NCBI GenBank assembly: GCA_947449305.1
Contig: CANFRA010000003.1
Span: 1-59,189 of the forward strand
DNA length: 59,189 nt
Source of the DNA: Burkholderiaceae bacterium
GTDB taxonomy: Bacteria > Pseudomonadota > Gammaproteobacteria > Burkholderiales > Burkholderiaceae
Direction: 5' to 3'
The translations under genes and the position numbers were made by a program. Under the pieces are notes generated by a model. It saw only the letters and a list, made by a program, of their open reading frames with translations. It did no database searches and was not told the DNA's origin. This document shows, piece by piece, positions 28,238 through 37,567 of this stretch (the stretch's first letter is position 1; every line of letters starts with the position of its first letter).

Positions 28238-28954
28238 CTAGATCTGGCGAACTAGGAGCATTGTTCCTGCAAAAACGAGGATTGATCCATAAGCCACTCG
28301 CATAGCAGCATTACTAAGCTTAGCGTGCACTTGGGTACCTAACCAAATCCCAAAAAAGGTTGCAGGCATTAGGCAGATTGCCAATCCAATAACTGGCCAG
28401 CTTAGTATCAAACCAGTAACCAACATTAAAGTCAGGCGCAAAAAGGTCAACATCAAGATTGCGAGTGCCATTGTGGCGCGCAACGCCTTCGGGTCATTGA
28501 TACGTAAGCCAAGATAAGAGACGTAAATAGGCCCACCAGTAGCAAATAACGCGGTAAAGGTTCCCCCCAAAAAACCAAATGGTGCAGCCCACCACTTATT
28601 GATAGGATCTCGCATTTCTGAGTTCCTCTGCCATAGCACTCTGGCACCATTGATAGCAGCAAAACATCCTAGCGTTATCAAAAGAGGTTCACTAGGCGCC
28701 TTCACTAGCAAAAAAATTCCCAAAACCATCCCAATCAGAGTGAATGGAAAGAGCCATTTAAGCTCTTTGAGATTAGCATCTTGAGAAGATTTTCTTCCGA
28801 CGTATAAGGAGCCACATATATCAATAATCACCATCATTGGAACTACCGATTTCAATGGATACATCTGCACCAGCAGGGGAACGGCAATGATTGATGATCC
28901 GAATCCTGATATGCCAAAAATAAAATAGGCGCCAAAAATAATTAAGGTCGCCAA
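28238..28954 (-). CDS. TauE/SafE-family sulfite/organosulfonate exporter
   Basis: About 238 residues with eight predicted membrane helices and the family motif GISGFGSS near the N-terminus. TauE/SafE proteins export sulfite, sulfoacetate or related anions. The apparent start is TTG at 28954, but the frame is open to 28996 and the upstream residues (DPIHFGLATLIIF) look like normal family sequence, so a rare start further upstream is possible. It is the last gene of the fumarase/flavoprotein operon, 35 nt after its neighbour. Confidence 0.82.
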   Translation of the reverse strand: MATLIIFGAYFIFGISGFGSSIIAVPLLVQMYPLKSVVPMMVIIDICGSLYVGRKSSQDANLKELKWLFPFTLIGMVLGIFLLVKAPSEPLLITLGCFAAINGARVLWQRNSEMRDPINKWWAAPFGFLGGTFTALFATGGPIYVSYLGLRINDPKALRATMALAILMLTFLRLTLMLVTGLILSWPVIGLAICLMPATFFGIWLGTQVHAKLSNAAMRVAYGSILVFAGTMLLVRQI

Positions 28955-28989
28955 TCCAAAATGGATCGGGTCGATGAGATCAAAAATAA

Positions 28990-30711
28990 TTAAGCCTCAA
29001 CCAAGATTGTTTGTCCGGGCTTGATCATCGTAAATTGTACTGGGCGATTTTCAATCTTCAGCTCTTGGTGATTCAAGTGAACAGCTGTGTAATAAGAGTC
29101 TTCAAGCGATCCAGGTTCTGGGAAATCTTCACGGTAGTGAGCCCCTCTCGAATTCTCTCTGGCAATAGCTGCCTCTGTTACAGACTGACTAACCAAAATG
29201 AGGTTTTGTAAATTCATCCAGTCTTGCCAAGTATTACTGTATTCCCGCTGAATATCACCAACACCCATTTGATTTAATTGTGAAGCTAGCCGTTTCAAAG
29301 TTTGACGTGCGCGAAATAAACTGTCTCTAGTTCTTGAAATACCGACATCATCCCACATGCACTCTGCGAGTTGATCTCGTATAGCCTCAATATCACCAGG
29401 CATCTTTTTCAATGGCGCTTCATGCTCATGAATGCTTGCTGCTACCTCATCCATATTGCACTCACTTAGTTGTTGTGATGCAACCCAGCGAGCCATTGAC
29501 TCTCCTGCGATGCCGCCAAACACGGTTGAGTTAGCAACGCCATTTCCGCCTAAGCGATTAGCGCCATGGACACCACCCGTGTCTTCACCAGCAGCAAATA
29601 GCCCTGGTAGATCAGTACTGCAATCTTTCTTAAAGACCAGACCGCCCATCATATAGTGGGCAGTTGGTACAACCTCGACTAAATCCCTAGTTAAATCAAA
29701 TCCACTATCAGCACAACGCTCGACCATGCCCTTAAATAGTTTGCGAACATTCTCAGGGCCTAAATGACTCATTTGAATATAAACACCGCCGTTAGGAGTT
29801 GCGCGCCCAGCACGTATTTCAGAATTGATTGATCTAGAAACAATATCCCTTGTGGCACGTTCGTTGCGCGGATCATAGTTACCCATAAAGCGCTCTTGAT
29901 TGCCATTGAGTAAATAACCACCAGCTCCACGCAAGCCTTCTTCAATAACTGTGCCAGTCATACGAGTGCCTGGGCCAGCTAATAGTCCTGTGGGATGAAA
30001 TTGCACCATCTCCATATCGCGCAAAACGAGGCCGGCACGCAGAGCCATTGCTAAGCCATCACAACTCTTATCTCCCGAAGGGGTATGGTATTTATACATT
30101 GTCGGGCCACCACCAGTGGCTAGCAAGACAGCTTTGGCACGCACCAATACAAATTGGCCAGTCTGCATATTGAGCATTAAGACACCTGCAAGTGATTTTC
30201 CATCTTTGCTATGGATCAATTCAATAGCGCGATGCTCTTCAAGGCGATTAATACCTCTAGCCCATACTTGCTCCGCTAGACGATTGATAATCTCGATGCC
30301 TGTTAAGTCACCCTTATGAACAGTCCGGTCAAATGTTTGGCCAGCAAATGCTTTTTGATGAACCGTACCGTCCGGATTACGATCGAAAAAGCAGCCTAGC
30401 TCATTCTCTAACTCATGGATACGTTCAACTGCAGTGTTGACTAGCGTCCAGGCTAAATCTTGATCGCAGAGCCATTTGCCACCCTCAATCGTGTCCATAA
30501 AATGGCGCTCGACAGAATCACCCTCAGCCAAAGCTACGTTGTAACCACCTTGGACCATGCGTGTGCAGCCAGACTTACCTAATAAGCCTTTCACTGCGAT
30601 CGTGATATCTAAGTTAGGATTTTCTTGATGTGCATGTAAGGCGGCAAAAAGGCCTGCGCCTCCAGAGCCCAGAATGAGAATATCGGTGTTAATTGTTGGG
30701 ATAGCGCTCAT
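28990..30711 (-). CDS. Succinate dehydrogenase/fumarate reductase-like flavoprotein subunit
   Basis: 573 residues. FAD Rossmann motif LGSGGAGLFAAL at 14-25; active-site equivalents of E. coli SdhA are present (His239 in QFHPTG, Arg288 in TRD, His352 in TAHYMMGG, and EEGLRGAGGYLLN). The segment SGCTRMVQGG aligns Cys49 with the histidine that covalently binds FAD in SdhA/FrdA, so FAD is probably not attached through His. Its ATG overlaps the fumarase beta stop (ATGA). With the Fe-S and two membrane subunits encoded at the start of the operon it should form a quinone-linked complex; direction and substrate are not certain. Confidence 0.88.
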   Translation of the reverse strand: MSAIPTINTDILILGSGGAGLFAALHAHQENPNLDITIAVKGLLGKSGCTRMVQGGYNVALAEGDSVERHFMDTIEGGKWLCDQDLAWTLVNTAVERIHELENELGCFFDRNPDGTVHQKAFAGQTFDRTVHKGDLTGIEIINRLAEQVWARGINRLEEHRAIELIHSKDGKSLAGVLMLNMQTGQFVLVRAKAVLLATGGGPTMYKYHTPSGDKSCDGLAMALRAGLVLRDMEMVQFHPTGLLAGPGTRMTGTVIEEGLRGAGGYLLNGNQERFMGNYDPRNERATRDIVSRSINSEIRAGRATPNGGVYIQMSHLGPENVRKLFKGMVERCADSGFDLTRDLVEVVPTAHYMMGGLVFKKDCSTDLPGLFAAGEDTGGVHGANRLGGNGVANSTVFGGIAGESMARWVASQQLSECNMDEVAASIHEHEAPLKKMPGDIEAIRDQLAECMWDDVGISRTRDSLFRARQTLKRLASQLNQMGVGDIQREYSNTWQDWMNLQNLILVSQSVTEAAIARENSRGAHYREDFPEPGSLEDSYYTAVHLNHQELKIENRPVQFTMIKPGQTILVEA

Positions 30712-31319
30712 GAAGTAATTCCAAGACTTTTTAATACGGCTTCTTTTTTAAGCGCCACATCACTCTTCACTTCCTGATAAATACTTCCTCCATGGCTATC
30801 CATTGCAACTAGCAATGGGCCGAAGTCTTTAATCTTGAAACGCCAGAGTGACTCTGGATTGAGATCGTCCATATCGACATCTTCAATTTGCTCTATCCAA
30901 GTGGTCTCAAGAGCTGCAGTGCCACCAATAATTGCTAGATATACTCCACCTAGATCCTTAAATGCTTGTGCAGAATCTTCACGCATACCGCCCTTACCGA
31001 CAATCATGCGAACCCCATTCTGTGTCATCAAGGGGCGAGTGAAACGCTCCATACGATCTGAAGTGGTAGTGCCAATGCAAATAGGCTCATAACCAGCAGG
31101 AAACTCTTTACTTACTGCAACTTTACGAACATTAGGCGCCGTATGGATTACTGCATGACCATTCAAGTCAAAATGTGTCTTACGACCATGATCGAACATC
31201 TGAATTTGCGTTGCATCGCGGATGCCAAACAAGGTGTTTTGCAAAGTCACCGTATCGTTAATGCGAAGCTTACGAATATCTTCTTCAGTAACAGGTGTTG
31301 CAAGGTTGTAATGGGCCAT
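30708..31319 (-). CDS. Class I fumarase (or tartrate-dehydratase-like), beta subunit
   Basis: 203 residues, equivalent to the C-terminal domain of one-chain class I fumarases and to TtdB. Motifs: GTTTSDRM, GKGGM and YLAIIGGTAAL. The ATG at 31319 has AGGA 8 nt upstream and lies 10 nt after the alpha stop; a longer frame upstream overlaps the alpha gene and is unlikely. It completes the hydratase with the alpha subunit, probably fumarate to malate. Confidence 0.88.
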   Translation of the reverse strand: MAHYNLATPVTEEDIRKLRINDTVTLQNTLFGIRDATQIQMFDHGRKTHFDLNGHAVIHTAPNVRKVAVSKEFPAGYEPICIGTTTSDRMERFTRPLMTQNGVRMIVGKGGMREDSAQAFKDLGGVYLAIIGGTAALETTWIEQIEDVDMDDLNPESLWRFKIKDFGPLLVAMDSHGGSIYQEVKSDVALKKEAVLKSLGITS

Positions 31320-31329
31320 ATTCGCTATC

Positions 31330-32205
31330 CTAGAATCCATAGGTAACGCCAGATGGCGTAAAGGTTGCACGCGCTCTGCGAGCCGAATGGCATTGCATAT
31401 TGACAGCTACAGGATTTAAGGTGATATGCGTATGTGCCAGCTCTACGTGGACCGCAAATGCTGTTCCATCGCCACCAAGTCCTTGTGGGCCGATTCCAAG
31501 CTGATTGACAGCTGCACTTAGCTCCTTCTCTAGCTTGGCACCCTCTTCATCGCTACATACACTACCCAACTCACGAGTCGCTGCACGTTTAGCCATAGCC
31601 ACGCATTGATCAGACGTTCCACCAACTCCAACACCAACGATCGTTGGTGGGCAAGTCTTGCCGCCAGCAGAGACAACACTATCAATTACAAAAGCTTTAA
31701 CGCCATTAATACCGTCAGCAGGAATTGCCATTTTTAAAAAGGAATTGTTCTCTGAGCCACTTCCTTTAGGAACCATCTCAATTTCAATAGACTCTGCAGC
31801 ATCATAGAAATCAATATGAATTGCCGGCATATCAATACCACACGAGGTGTGATTATTTTTACGGGTAATTGGATGTACTACTGAAGATCGCAGGGGATAC
31901 TCTCTGGTAGCGCGCTCGCACCCTTTGCGAATAGCAGCCTTTAATGCCATGCCATCAAATTGCACATTACTACCAATCTTCACGTTATAAATCGGTAGGC
32001 CGGTATCTTGGCATAGGAGATTATCTTCACGCTCTGCTACCGAGATATTGGTAATCATGGTCTTCAATACCACTTGAGCACGTGAATCTGTCTCAGCTTT
32101 ATTCAATTTATCTATACCTGCCTTAATGTCATCAGGCAGTACCTTTAAGGCGCGAATGTAAAGCTCTTTACAAGCCTCTTCCACTAAATTCATTGGTAAT
32201 TGCAT
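31330..32205 (-). CDS. Class I fumarase (or tartrate-dehydratase-like), alpha subunit
   Basis: 291 residues of the Fe-S hydro-lyase family. Cysteine in LLCQDTG and CPP in GGKTCPPTIVGVG are probable [4Fe-4S] ligands; PITRKNNHTSCG and PAIHIDF line the active site in the family. Such enzymes are oxygen-sensitive. The motif GVGGTSDQC differs from E. coli FumA/TtdA. Placed between the membrane subunits and the flavoprotein, it suggests a succinate-fumarate-malate sequence, or the same chemistry on a substituted C4 acid. Confidence 0.88.
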   Translation of the reverse strand: MQLPMNLVEEACKELYIRALKVLPDDIKAGIDKLNKAETDSRAQVVLKTMITNISVAEREDNLLCQDTGLPIYNVKIGSNVQFDGMALKAAIRKGCERATREYPLRSSVVHPITRKNNHTSCGIDMPAIHIDFYDAAESIEIEMVPKGSGSENNSFLKMAIPADGINGVKAFVIDSVVSAGGKTCPPTIVGVGVGGTSDQCVAMAKRAATRELGSVCSDEEGAKLEKELSAAVNQLGIGPQGLGGDGTAFAVHVELAHTHITLNPVAVNMQCHSARRARATFTPSGVTYGF

Positions 32206-32215
32206 GTCAGCCTAA

Positions 32216-32575
32216 TCAATTAGCAAAATATAAAAATAGGAGCCCGCAAACGATTGCGAACAAAACAGAGAGCTGTATCCAGCCCTTACGTAAACCCTTC
32301 CATGGACCAAACTCGATCATAAGAAGACGAATGCCGCCAGCCAAATGAACAGCCAGCAAAATCACTAAGGCCCACTCACCAAACTTGAATACCCATAAAT
32401 CCGTTAACGTGAGAGATTTCTGGAAACCTTCTGCACCCCTTAAAGATTGAGACAGCATCAGAAAATGCAAAGGAATAAAGCATGCTAATAACAAGCCAGA
32501 AAAGCGATGGCATGCATAAGCAAAATAAGATAAGTGGGTTTTGGCGCGGTAATCTAATTTTGGCCTGGAGCTCAT
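32216..32575 (-). CDS. Succinate dehydrogenase/fumarate reductase-like membrane anchor subunit 2
   Basis: 119 residues with three membrane helices and conserved histidines (ACHRFSG, IPLHFLM, LAVHLAGG), likely haem b or quinone-site residues. The start MSSRPKLDY at 32575 overlaps the stop of the preceding anchor gene (ATGA); the longer upstream frame lies inside that gene and is rejected. Confidence 0.85.
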   Translation of the reverse strand: MSSRPKLDYRAKTHLSYFAYACHRFSGLLLACFIPLHFLMLSQSLRGAEGFQKSLTLTDLWVFKFGEWALVILLAVHLAGGIRLLMIEFGPWKGLRKGWIQLSVLFAIVCGLLFLYFAN

Positions 32576-32922
32576 ATTTGACCGCCTGTAAAAACACCAA
32601 GGACAGCTGTAGTGCCAAGAATCAAAATCAGCAAAGCTAAGATCCAAGAAAGAGGCCTAGCCAAGCCACTCTTTGGAAAGGTCTCTTGCAATATATTGGC
32701 CATACCAATTGGAGCATGTACAAAGCAGGCTAGGACAAAAATTTCATAAAAAATAGCAAACAGCACATTGCCTTGTGTGCGCCCCAAGATTTCTTGGGCA
32801 GTAAGACCGCCCCTGATGGCATAAAAAATAATCACCAAATGAATCGCAACACAAATACCAAGCACCATGGCGCTAATTCTTTGGGCATACCAAAGCTTTG
32901 CCTGCAAAACATTGTTACTCAT
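32572..32922 (-). CDS. Succinate dehydrogenase/fumarate reductase-like membrane anchor subunit 1
   Basis: 116 residues with three membrane helices; RISAMVLGICVAIHLVIIFYA and FVHAPIGM carry histidines suited to haem b binding. Its ATG overlaps the iron-sulfur subunit stop by 8 nt (ATGAGTAA). With the second anchor subunit it would attach the complex to the inner membrane and pass electrons to or from quinone. Confidence 0.85.
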   Translation of the reverse strand: MSNNVLQAKLWYAQRISAMVLGICVAIHLVIIFYAIRGGLTAQEILGRTQGNVLFAIFYEIFVLACFVHAPIGMANILQETFPKSGLARPLSWILALLILILGTTAVLGVFTGGQI

Positions 32923-33649
32923 AGTTGCCCCACTTGCTACCTCGGACAGCAGCTCTAGCGACTAACTTTTTGAGACCAGCAATGCTTGCAGTTGGCTCAA
33001 TCGCCTTGGGACAGAACTCAGTGCAAGAGCCTTGTGAATGGCAAGCGTGGCAACCCGCATCACCCGCTACAGCTCTCATGCGCTCAAGCTGCTGAACATC
33101 TCTCACATCATTTGTTAGTGTCCAAGCACGATTGAGAGCGGCTGGGCCAAGATAATTTGGTCTAGATTGAACAACCTCACAAGATGCATAGCAAACACCA
33201 CAACCAATACATTCGATACCAGCGTCTGCCAATTGACGCTCCTCAGAATTTGGCTGTACTTTTGTAAAATCATCGTGACGTGTTTTGTCACCTTTAAAGA
33301 ATCCAACAGCACCCTTCCACTTATTAAAGAACTCACGCATATCAGTAGCAAGATCTTTAATGACAGGCAAGTTATTCAGGGGGGCAATTTCTAAAGAATC
33401 TCCCTCCACAATTTTAGAAACGTGAGTACGGCAAGTCCAACGAGCCACTCCATTGACGGTCATTGCGCATGAACCACACATTCCTACACGACAGGCAAAG
33501 CGATAGCTTAAAGTGGGATCAAGCTTTCTCTGAATATAGGTAACCACATCCAAAACAGTTTGATTTGGGTTTCGTGGCACCAAATACTCAACGAACTCAC
33601 CCTCTTGGGAGCCTCGCCAGACGTTTACTTTGAGATCGGTATTTGACAT
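32915..33649 (-). CDS. Succinate dehydrogenase/fumarate reductase-like iron-sulfur subunit
   Basis: 244 residues. An N-terminal plant-type [2Fe-2S] domain has CRVGMCGSC plus a fourth Cys in RWTC; the C-terminal part has CIGCGVCYASC and CHACHSQGSCTEFCP for the [4Fe-4S] and [3Fe-4S] clusters. First gene of the leftward operon Fe-S, two anchors, fumarase alpha and beta, flavoprotein, TauE. Transcription starts in the 73-bp region shared with the divergent LysR gene. Confidence 0.92.
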   Translation of the reverse strand: MSNTDLKVNVWRGSQEGEFVEYLVPRNPNQTVLDVVTYIQRKLDPTLSYRFACRVGMCGSCAMTVNGVARWTCRTHVSKIVEGDSLEIAPLNNLPVIKDLATDMREFFNKWKGAVGFFKGDKTRHDDFTKVQPNSEERQLADAGIECIGCGVCYASCEVVQSRPNYLGPAALNRAWTLTNDVRDVQQLERMRAVAGDAGCHACHSQGSCTEFCPKAIEPTASIAGLKKLVARAAVRGSKWGNYE

Positions 33650-33694
33650 CTGCTCATTATATTGATAGATAGTAAAAAATAAATCGAATTAATT

Positions 33695-33713
33695 TTTCTT
33701 TGAGATAAAGAAA
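33695..33713. promoter_or_regulatory. Inverted repeat in the LysR/Fe-S divergent region, candidate LysR box
   Basis: TTTCTTT-GAGAT-AAAGAAA, perfect 7-bp arms, 10 nt before the LysR start. Dyads of this kind (T-N11-A type) in the shared promoter are where LysR regulators normally bind. Confidence 0.45.
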
Positions 33714-33722
33714 TTATTTATA

Positions 33723-34616
33723 ATGAAACTCATGTCCAGTATTAAAACCCTCAAAAACTTCTTGGCGATTACCCGCCACAAGAGCGTTGCAGCCGCCGCC
33801 CGGGAAATTGGTTTGACCGCGGCTGCAGCTGGCCAGCAGTTGCAGCAATTGGAAAAAGAAATTGGTCTTGAGCTCTTTGATCGGACTAAGCGCTCCCTGA
33901 CTTTGAATGCTCATGGCAGATCCCTGATTGAGCCTATTCAGGAAATTATGGCTCGCTATGAAGCCCTTCGCTCAAACCTTCAATCTAACATCAACGGCAC
34001 AATTGTCCTAGGTGCCCTGGTTTCTACACTGATGGGTGCATTTGGCAAAACCCTCAATGAAATCAAACATAACTATCCTGAGTTAGAAATCAAATTAATA
34101 GCTGGCTTATCCAGTAATTTCTTGGATCAACTAATCGAAGGCACGCTTGATGCGGCAATTGTGACTGAGTCACCTTATGCGCTACCCCAAAGCCTTCAGT
34201 GGACAGAGCTCTATAAGGAGCCCATGATTTTGATTTACCCAAATACACCGCCTGGTAAGAAAAAAGATCTCAACTCTAATCCGCCATTCATTCGCTTTGA
34301 GAGAAATACTTGGACAGGACATCTTGTTGATCAAACCATCAAGTCTAATAAGCTATCGATTCAAGATGGCATGGAATTAAATTCTGTAGAGGCCATTATT
34401 GAGTTAGTTAGACAAGGCCTTGGATACTCTATCGTTCCACAGTTAGCCAATATTTCATGGTCCAACGATCGACAGCTTAGAATTCAAGAGCTGCCTGGAA
34501 AAACGATCTTCCGAAAAGTCGGATTGCTTGAGCGTAAAAAACACCTACGACAAAACGTCACTCAAGTTATCAAGCAATACTTTTTATCGGGTACAAGGAA
34601 AAAATTAAAGCCCTAA
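33723..34616 (+). CDS. LysR-family transcriptional regulator
   Basis: 297 residues: N-terminal winged helix (about 5-65, SVAAAAREIGLTAAAAGQQL) and a periplasmic-binding-protein-like effector domain (about 90-290). Divergent orientation over a 73-bp intergenic region makes it the probable regulator of the fumarase/flavoprotein/TauE operon. Effector unknown; a C4 dicarboxylate is a reasonable guess. An in-frame ATG at 33732 is an alternative start. Confidence 0.9.
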   Translation: MKLMSSIKTLKNFLAITRHKSVAAAAREIGLTAAAAGQQLQQLEKEIGLELFDRTKRSLTLNAHGRSLIEPIQEIMARYEALRSNLQSNINGTIVLGALVSTLMGAFGKTLNEIKHNYPELEIKLIAGLSSNFLDQLIEGTLDAAIVTESPYALPQSLQWTELYKEPMILIYPNTPPGKKKDLNSNPPFIRFERNTWTGHLVDQTIKSNKLSIQDGMELNSVEAIIELVRQGLGYSIVPQLANISWSNDRQLRIQELPGKTIFRKVGLLERKKHLRQNVTQVIKQYFLSGTRKKLKP

Positions 34617-34643
34617 AGAAAAAGCCACCCCGAAGGATGGCTT
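34614..34643 (-). terminator. Terminator of the isc operon
   Basis: On the minus strand AAGCCATCC-TTCG-GGGTGGCTT (9 bp with one U-G pair, UUCG tetraloop, 34622-34643) followed by TTTCTTT. It lies about 120 nt after the fdx stop and just touches the end of the converging LysR gene. Confidence 0.85.
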
Positions 34644-34762
34644 AAAAGAGATTTTTGGAGGTACTACTTAAAGAACAAACTACAAGTTCATATTAGTCGT
34701 CTCAAAATCTGATTTTTCTTCTGTTTGCATCATTCAGGGCTAACTTGCTTCATTTTGGTGCA

Positions 34763-35101
34763 TTAATGATTCTCTTTGGCGTGATTGATTGAATATTTAG
34801 GTATCTCAATCACCAAATCTTGTTTAGCAACAATCGCTTGGCAAGATAAACGGGACTGAGGATTCAATCCCCAGGCGCGATCGAGCATATCTTCTTCATT
34901 CTCATCGGGTGTATTTAGACTCTGGCCGCCTTCTTTAACAATGATGTGGCAAGTGGTGCAGGCGCAGACCATATCGCAGGCATGCTCAATCGGAATGTCA
35001 TTTTCTAGCAGGGCCTCACAAACCGAAGTCCCTGGTGCCACTTCAATTACGGCACCCTCTGGGCAATACTCACTATGAGGTAATACAACGATTTGCGTCA
35101 T
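34763..35101 (-). CDS. fdx: ISC-system [2Fe-2S] ferredoxin
   Basis: 112-residue adrenodoxin-type ferredoxin that supplies electrons for Fe-S cluster assembly. Ligands: CDMVCACTTC (C-x5-C-x2-C) and a fourth Cys in RLSCQA. Last gene of the isc operon; 33 nt after hscA. No iscX follows before the terminator. Confidence 0.95.
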   Translation of the reverse strand: MTQIVVLPHSEYCPEGAVIEVAPGTSVCEALLENDIPIEHACDMVCACTTCHIIVKEGGQSLNTPDENEEDMLDRAWGLNPQSRLSCQAIVAKQDLVIEIPKYSINHAKENH

Positions 35102-35133
35102 GATTCTTTTCTATTAGTTTTGTTTCTATTGTT

Positions 35134-36999
35134 TTATATCTCTGCAACATTCTTGCCAGACAATGCCTTCTGAATGCTGGCGTTCATCCGCATTTGTGCA
35201 AACTCATCGCTTGCTTTAGCAGCGTGATCTACTGCTTTACGTAATACCTCACTACTGGTTTCTTCATTCAAAATCTTTTGCAAAACTAGCATCTCTTGAT
35301 CAATCGCAGCTTGCTCTTCTTTATTCAGCAAGGCACGATCACTAGCTAAGGCTGTTTGTACTGCGTCTAACAAACGCTGAGCATTTACTTGCTCCTCACG
35401 CAAGGATCTTGCTAAGAGATCCTCTTTTGCAGAGGCAAAACCATCTTGCAGCATGCGTGTAATCTCAGAGTCTGTGAGACCATAAGAAGGCTTGATATCA
35501 ATTGAGGCCTGGACTCCAGAACCCTGCTCCATGGCGCTGACAGATAGCAGGCCATCTGCATCCACCTGAAACGTCACCCGAATACGTGCTGCACCTGCGG
35601 CCATACCTGGAATGCCGCGTAACTCAAACTTACCCAGAGAGCGGCAATCTTGTGCAAGCTCACGCTCACCTTGCACCACCTGAATTGCTAGCGCAGTCTG
35701 ACCGTCTTTAAAGGTTGTGAATTCTTGTGCCCTAGCTACTGGAATCGGGGTATTACGCGGAATAATCTTTTCAACCAAGCCGCCCATCATCTCAATACCC
35801 AGAGAGAGGGGAATAACATCTAATAGGAGCCATTCATCATCTTTACTTTGATTGCCAGCCAATAAGTCAGCCTGCATGGCGGCGCCCAGCGCAACAACCT
35901 GATCTGGATTTAAATTATTCAGTGGTTGAGTTCCAAATAACTCACCTACAGCACGCTGCACATTCGGCATACGCGTAGAGCCCCCCACCATCACCACCCC
36001 CCTCACATCCTCAGCCTTCAAGCCCGCATCGCGCAAAGCTTTTTTACAGGCCGTTAAGGTCTTAGCAACCAGGTTTTGAGTGATCTCGAAGAATTGCGCC
36101 TGACTAACACCGACATTGACGATGGTGCCATCTGCCAGAGTCTCATGAACGCGCGCTAATGGATTGTGGCTTAACAACTCTTTGGCATGTTTGCATGCCA
36201 ATAATAGAGTTCGATGATCATGAATCGATAAAGGCGCTAGCTTTGCCTGCTCAATCACCCAGCAATACAAGCGATGATCAAAGTCATCCCCACCTAATGC
36301 AGAATCACCGCCAGTAGAAAGCACTTCAAATACGCCTCTGCTCATTTTGAGAATAGAGATATCGAAGGTTCCGCCTCCTAAGTCATAAACAGCATAGACA
36401 CCTTCGGAGGCGTTATCCAAACCATAAGCAATCGCTGCAGCAGTGGGCTCGTTCAGAAGTCTGAGTACTTCAATGCCAGCTAATTTAGCTGCATCTTTAG
36501 TTGCTTGACGTTGCGAATCATCAAAATAAGCGGGTACTGTAATCACGGCACCAACAATATCTTCCGCAACAGAGTCTTCAGCTAGTTGACGCAAACGCGC
36601 TAAGATTTCAGCAGATACTTCGATTGGGCTCTTATCGCCAGCAACTGTTCTTAACTTCAGCATACCTGGTTGATCAACAAAGTCATACGGAGTGCTCTCA
36701 ATATGATCTACATCTTGCACACTTCTACCCATAAATCGTTTTACAGAAACAATGGTGTTCTTTGGATCAATCACCAAGCTCTCTAGAGCCTCAAAGCCAG
36801 CTTGAGTTCTACCATTTGGGAGATAGCGCACGACTGATGGGAGCAGCTCTCTTCCCTGTGCATCTGGCAGCACCTTAGGCAAAGCATCGCGCACGATAGC
36901 AACAAGCGAATTGGTAGTTCCTAAATCGATACCAACAGCAATGCGGCGCTGATGTGGTGCCAAGGATTTACCAGGTTCGGAGATTTGTAATAAGGCCAT
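35134..36999 (-). CDS. hscA: Fe-S assembly chaperone HscA (Hsp70 family)
   Basis: HscA binds the LPPVK motif of IscU and, with HscB, drives cluster transfer using ATP. 621 residues: N-terminal ATPase domain with [12 protein letters not shown] and [13 protein letters not shown], then the substrate-binding domain. Length and position between hscB and fdx separate it from DnaK. Confidence 0.96.
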   Translation of the reverse strand: MALLQISEPGKSLAPHQRRIAVGIDLGTTNSLVAIVRDALPKVLPDAQGRELLPSVVRYLPNGRTQAGFEALESLVIDPKNTIVSVKRFMGRSVQDVDHIESTPYDFVDQPGMLKLRTVAGDKSPIEVSAEILARLRQLAEDSVAEDIVGAVITVPAYFDDSQRQATKDAAKLAGIEVLRLLNEPTAAAIAYGLDNASEGVYAVYDLGGGTFDISILKMSRGVFEVLSTGGDSALGGDDFDHRLYCWVIEQAKLAPLSIHDHRTLLLACKHAKELLSHNPLARVHETLADGTIVNVGVSQAQFFEITQNLVAKTLTACKKALRDAGLKAEDVRGVVMVGGSTRMPNVQRAVGELFGTQPLNNLNPDQVVALGAAMQADLLAGNQSKDDEWLLLDVIPLSLGIEMMGGLVEKIIPRNTPIPVARAQEFTTFKDGQTALAIQVVQGERELAQDCRSLGKFELRGIPGMAAGAARIRVTFQVDADGLLSVSAMEQGSGVQASIDIKPSYGLTDSEITRMLQDGFASAKEDLLARSLREEQVNAQRLLDAVQTALASDRALLNKEEQAAIDQEMLVLQKILNEETSSEVLRKAVDHAAKASDEFAQMRMNASIQKALSGKNVAEI

Positions 37000-37027
37000 A
37001 AGTTTTAAATTTTAATTCGGTCGTAGG

Positions 37028-37567
37028 CTAGGCCAAGGCCACAATGGCATCATCAAGCTCGAGAGCAAACTTATTAATAAAGAGTAAGCCTCTGAGAAGT
37101 TCGGCAGCGCGTTGATAATTTTTAGCACTATCGATTGCTTGGGCTATCTCAGCCAGAGTATCTTGCTTAGAGGTCTCGACCTCATCCATCAGTTTTTCTA
37201 AAGCAGGAAGATCATCGGCTTGCTCATCTAGACTCTCGCGCCATTCCATCTGCTTCATCAGAAATGCGGCTGGCATAGCAGTATTGGTTTCTAGTTTGGC
37301 ATCTACGCCGTGCAACTGGCAAATATACAAACCCCGTTGTACGGGGTTCTTAAGTGTTTGCAATGCGGTATTGGCCAATGTAGCCATTTGCATGGCAAGG
37401 CGTTGTTCTGTATCGCTGCCACGTGCATGGCGATCGGGATGAACTTCTTTTTGAATCGCTAGGTAAGCCTGATCAAGGGCAGGCAAATCGATTGTGAATT
37501 GCTGATTGAGTCCAAAAAAGCGAAAGTAATCGTCAGACGCGGAAGGATTCGCCACAACCACACTCAT
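37028..37567 (-). CDS. hscB: Fe-S assembly co-chaperone HscB
   Basis: 179 residues: N-terminal J-domain with the HPD motif ([10 protein letters not shown]) and a C-terminal helical domain that binds IscU; it stimulates HscA. The ATG at 37567 lies inside iscA, giving an unusually long 35-nt overlap; the only later in-frame candidates are two GTG codons right after it, so overlap is unavoidable. Confidence 0.94.
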   Translation of the reverse strand: MSVVVANPSASDDYFRFFGLNQQFTIDLPALDQAYLAIQKEVHPDRHARGSDTEQRLAMQMATLANTALQTLKNPVQRGLYICQLHGVDAKLETNTAMPAAFLMKQMEWRESLDEQADDLPALEKLMDEVETSKQDTLAEIAQAIDSAKNYQRAAELLRGLLFINKFALELDDAIVALA

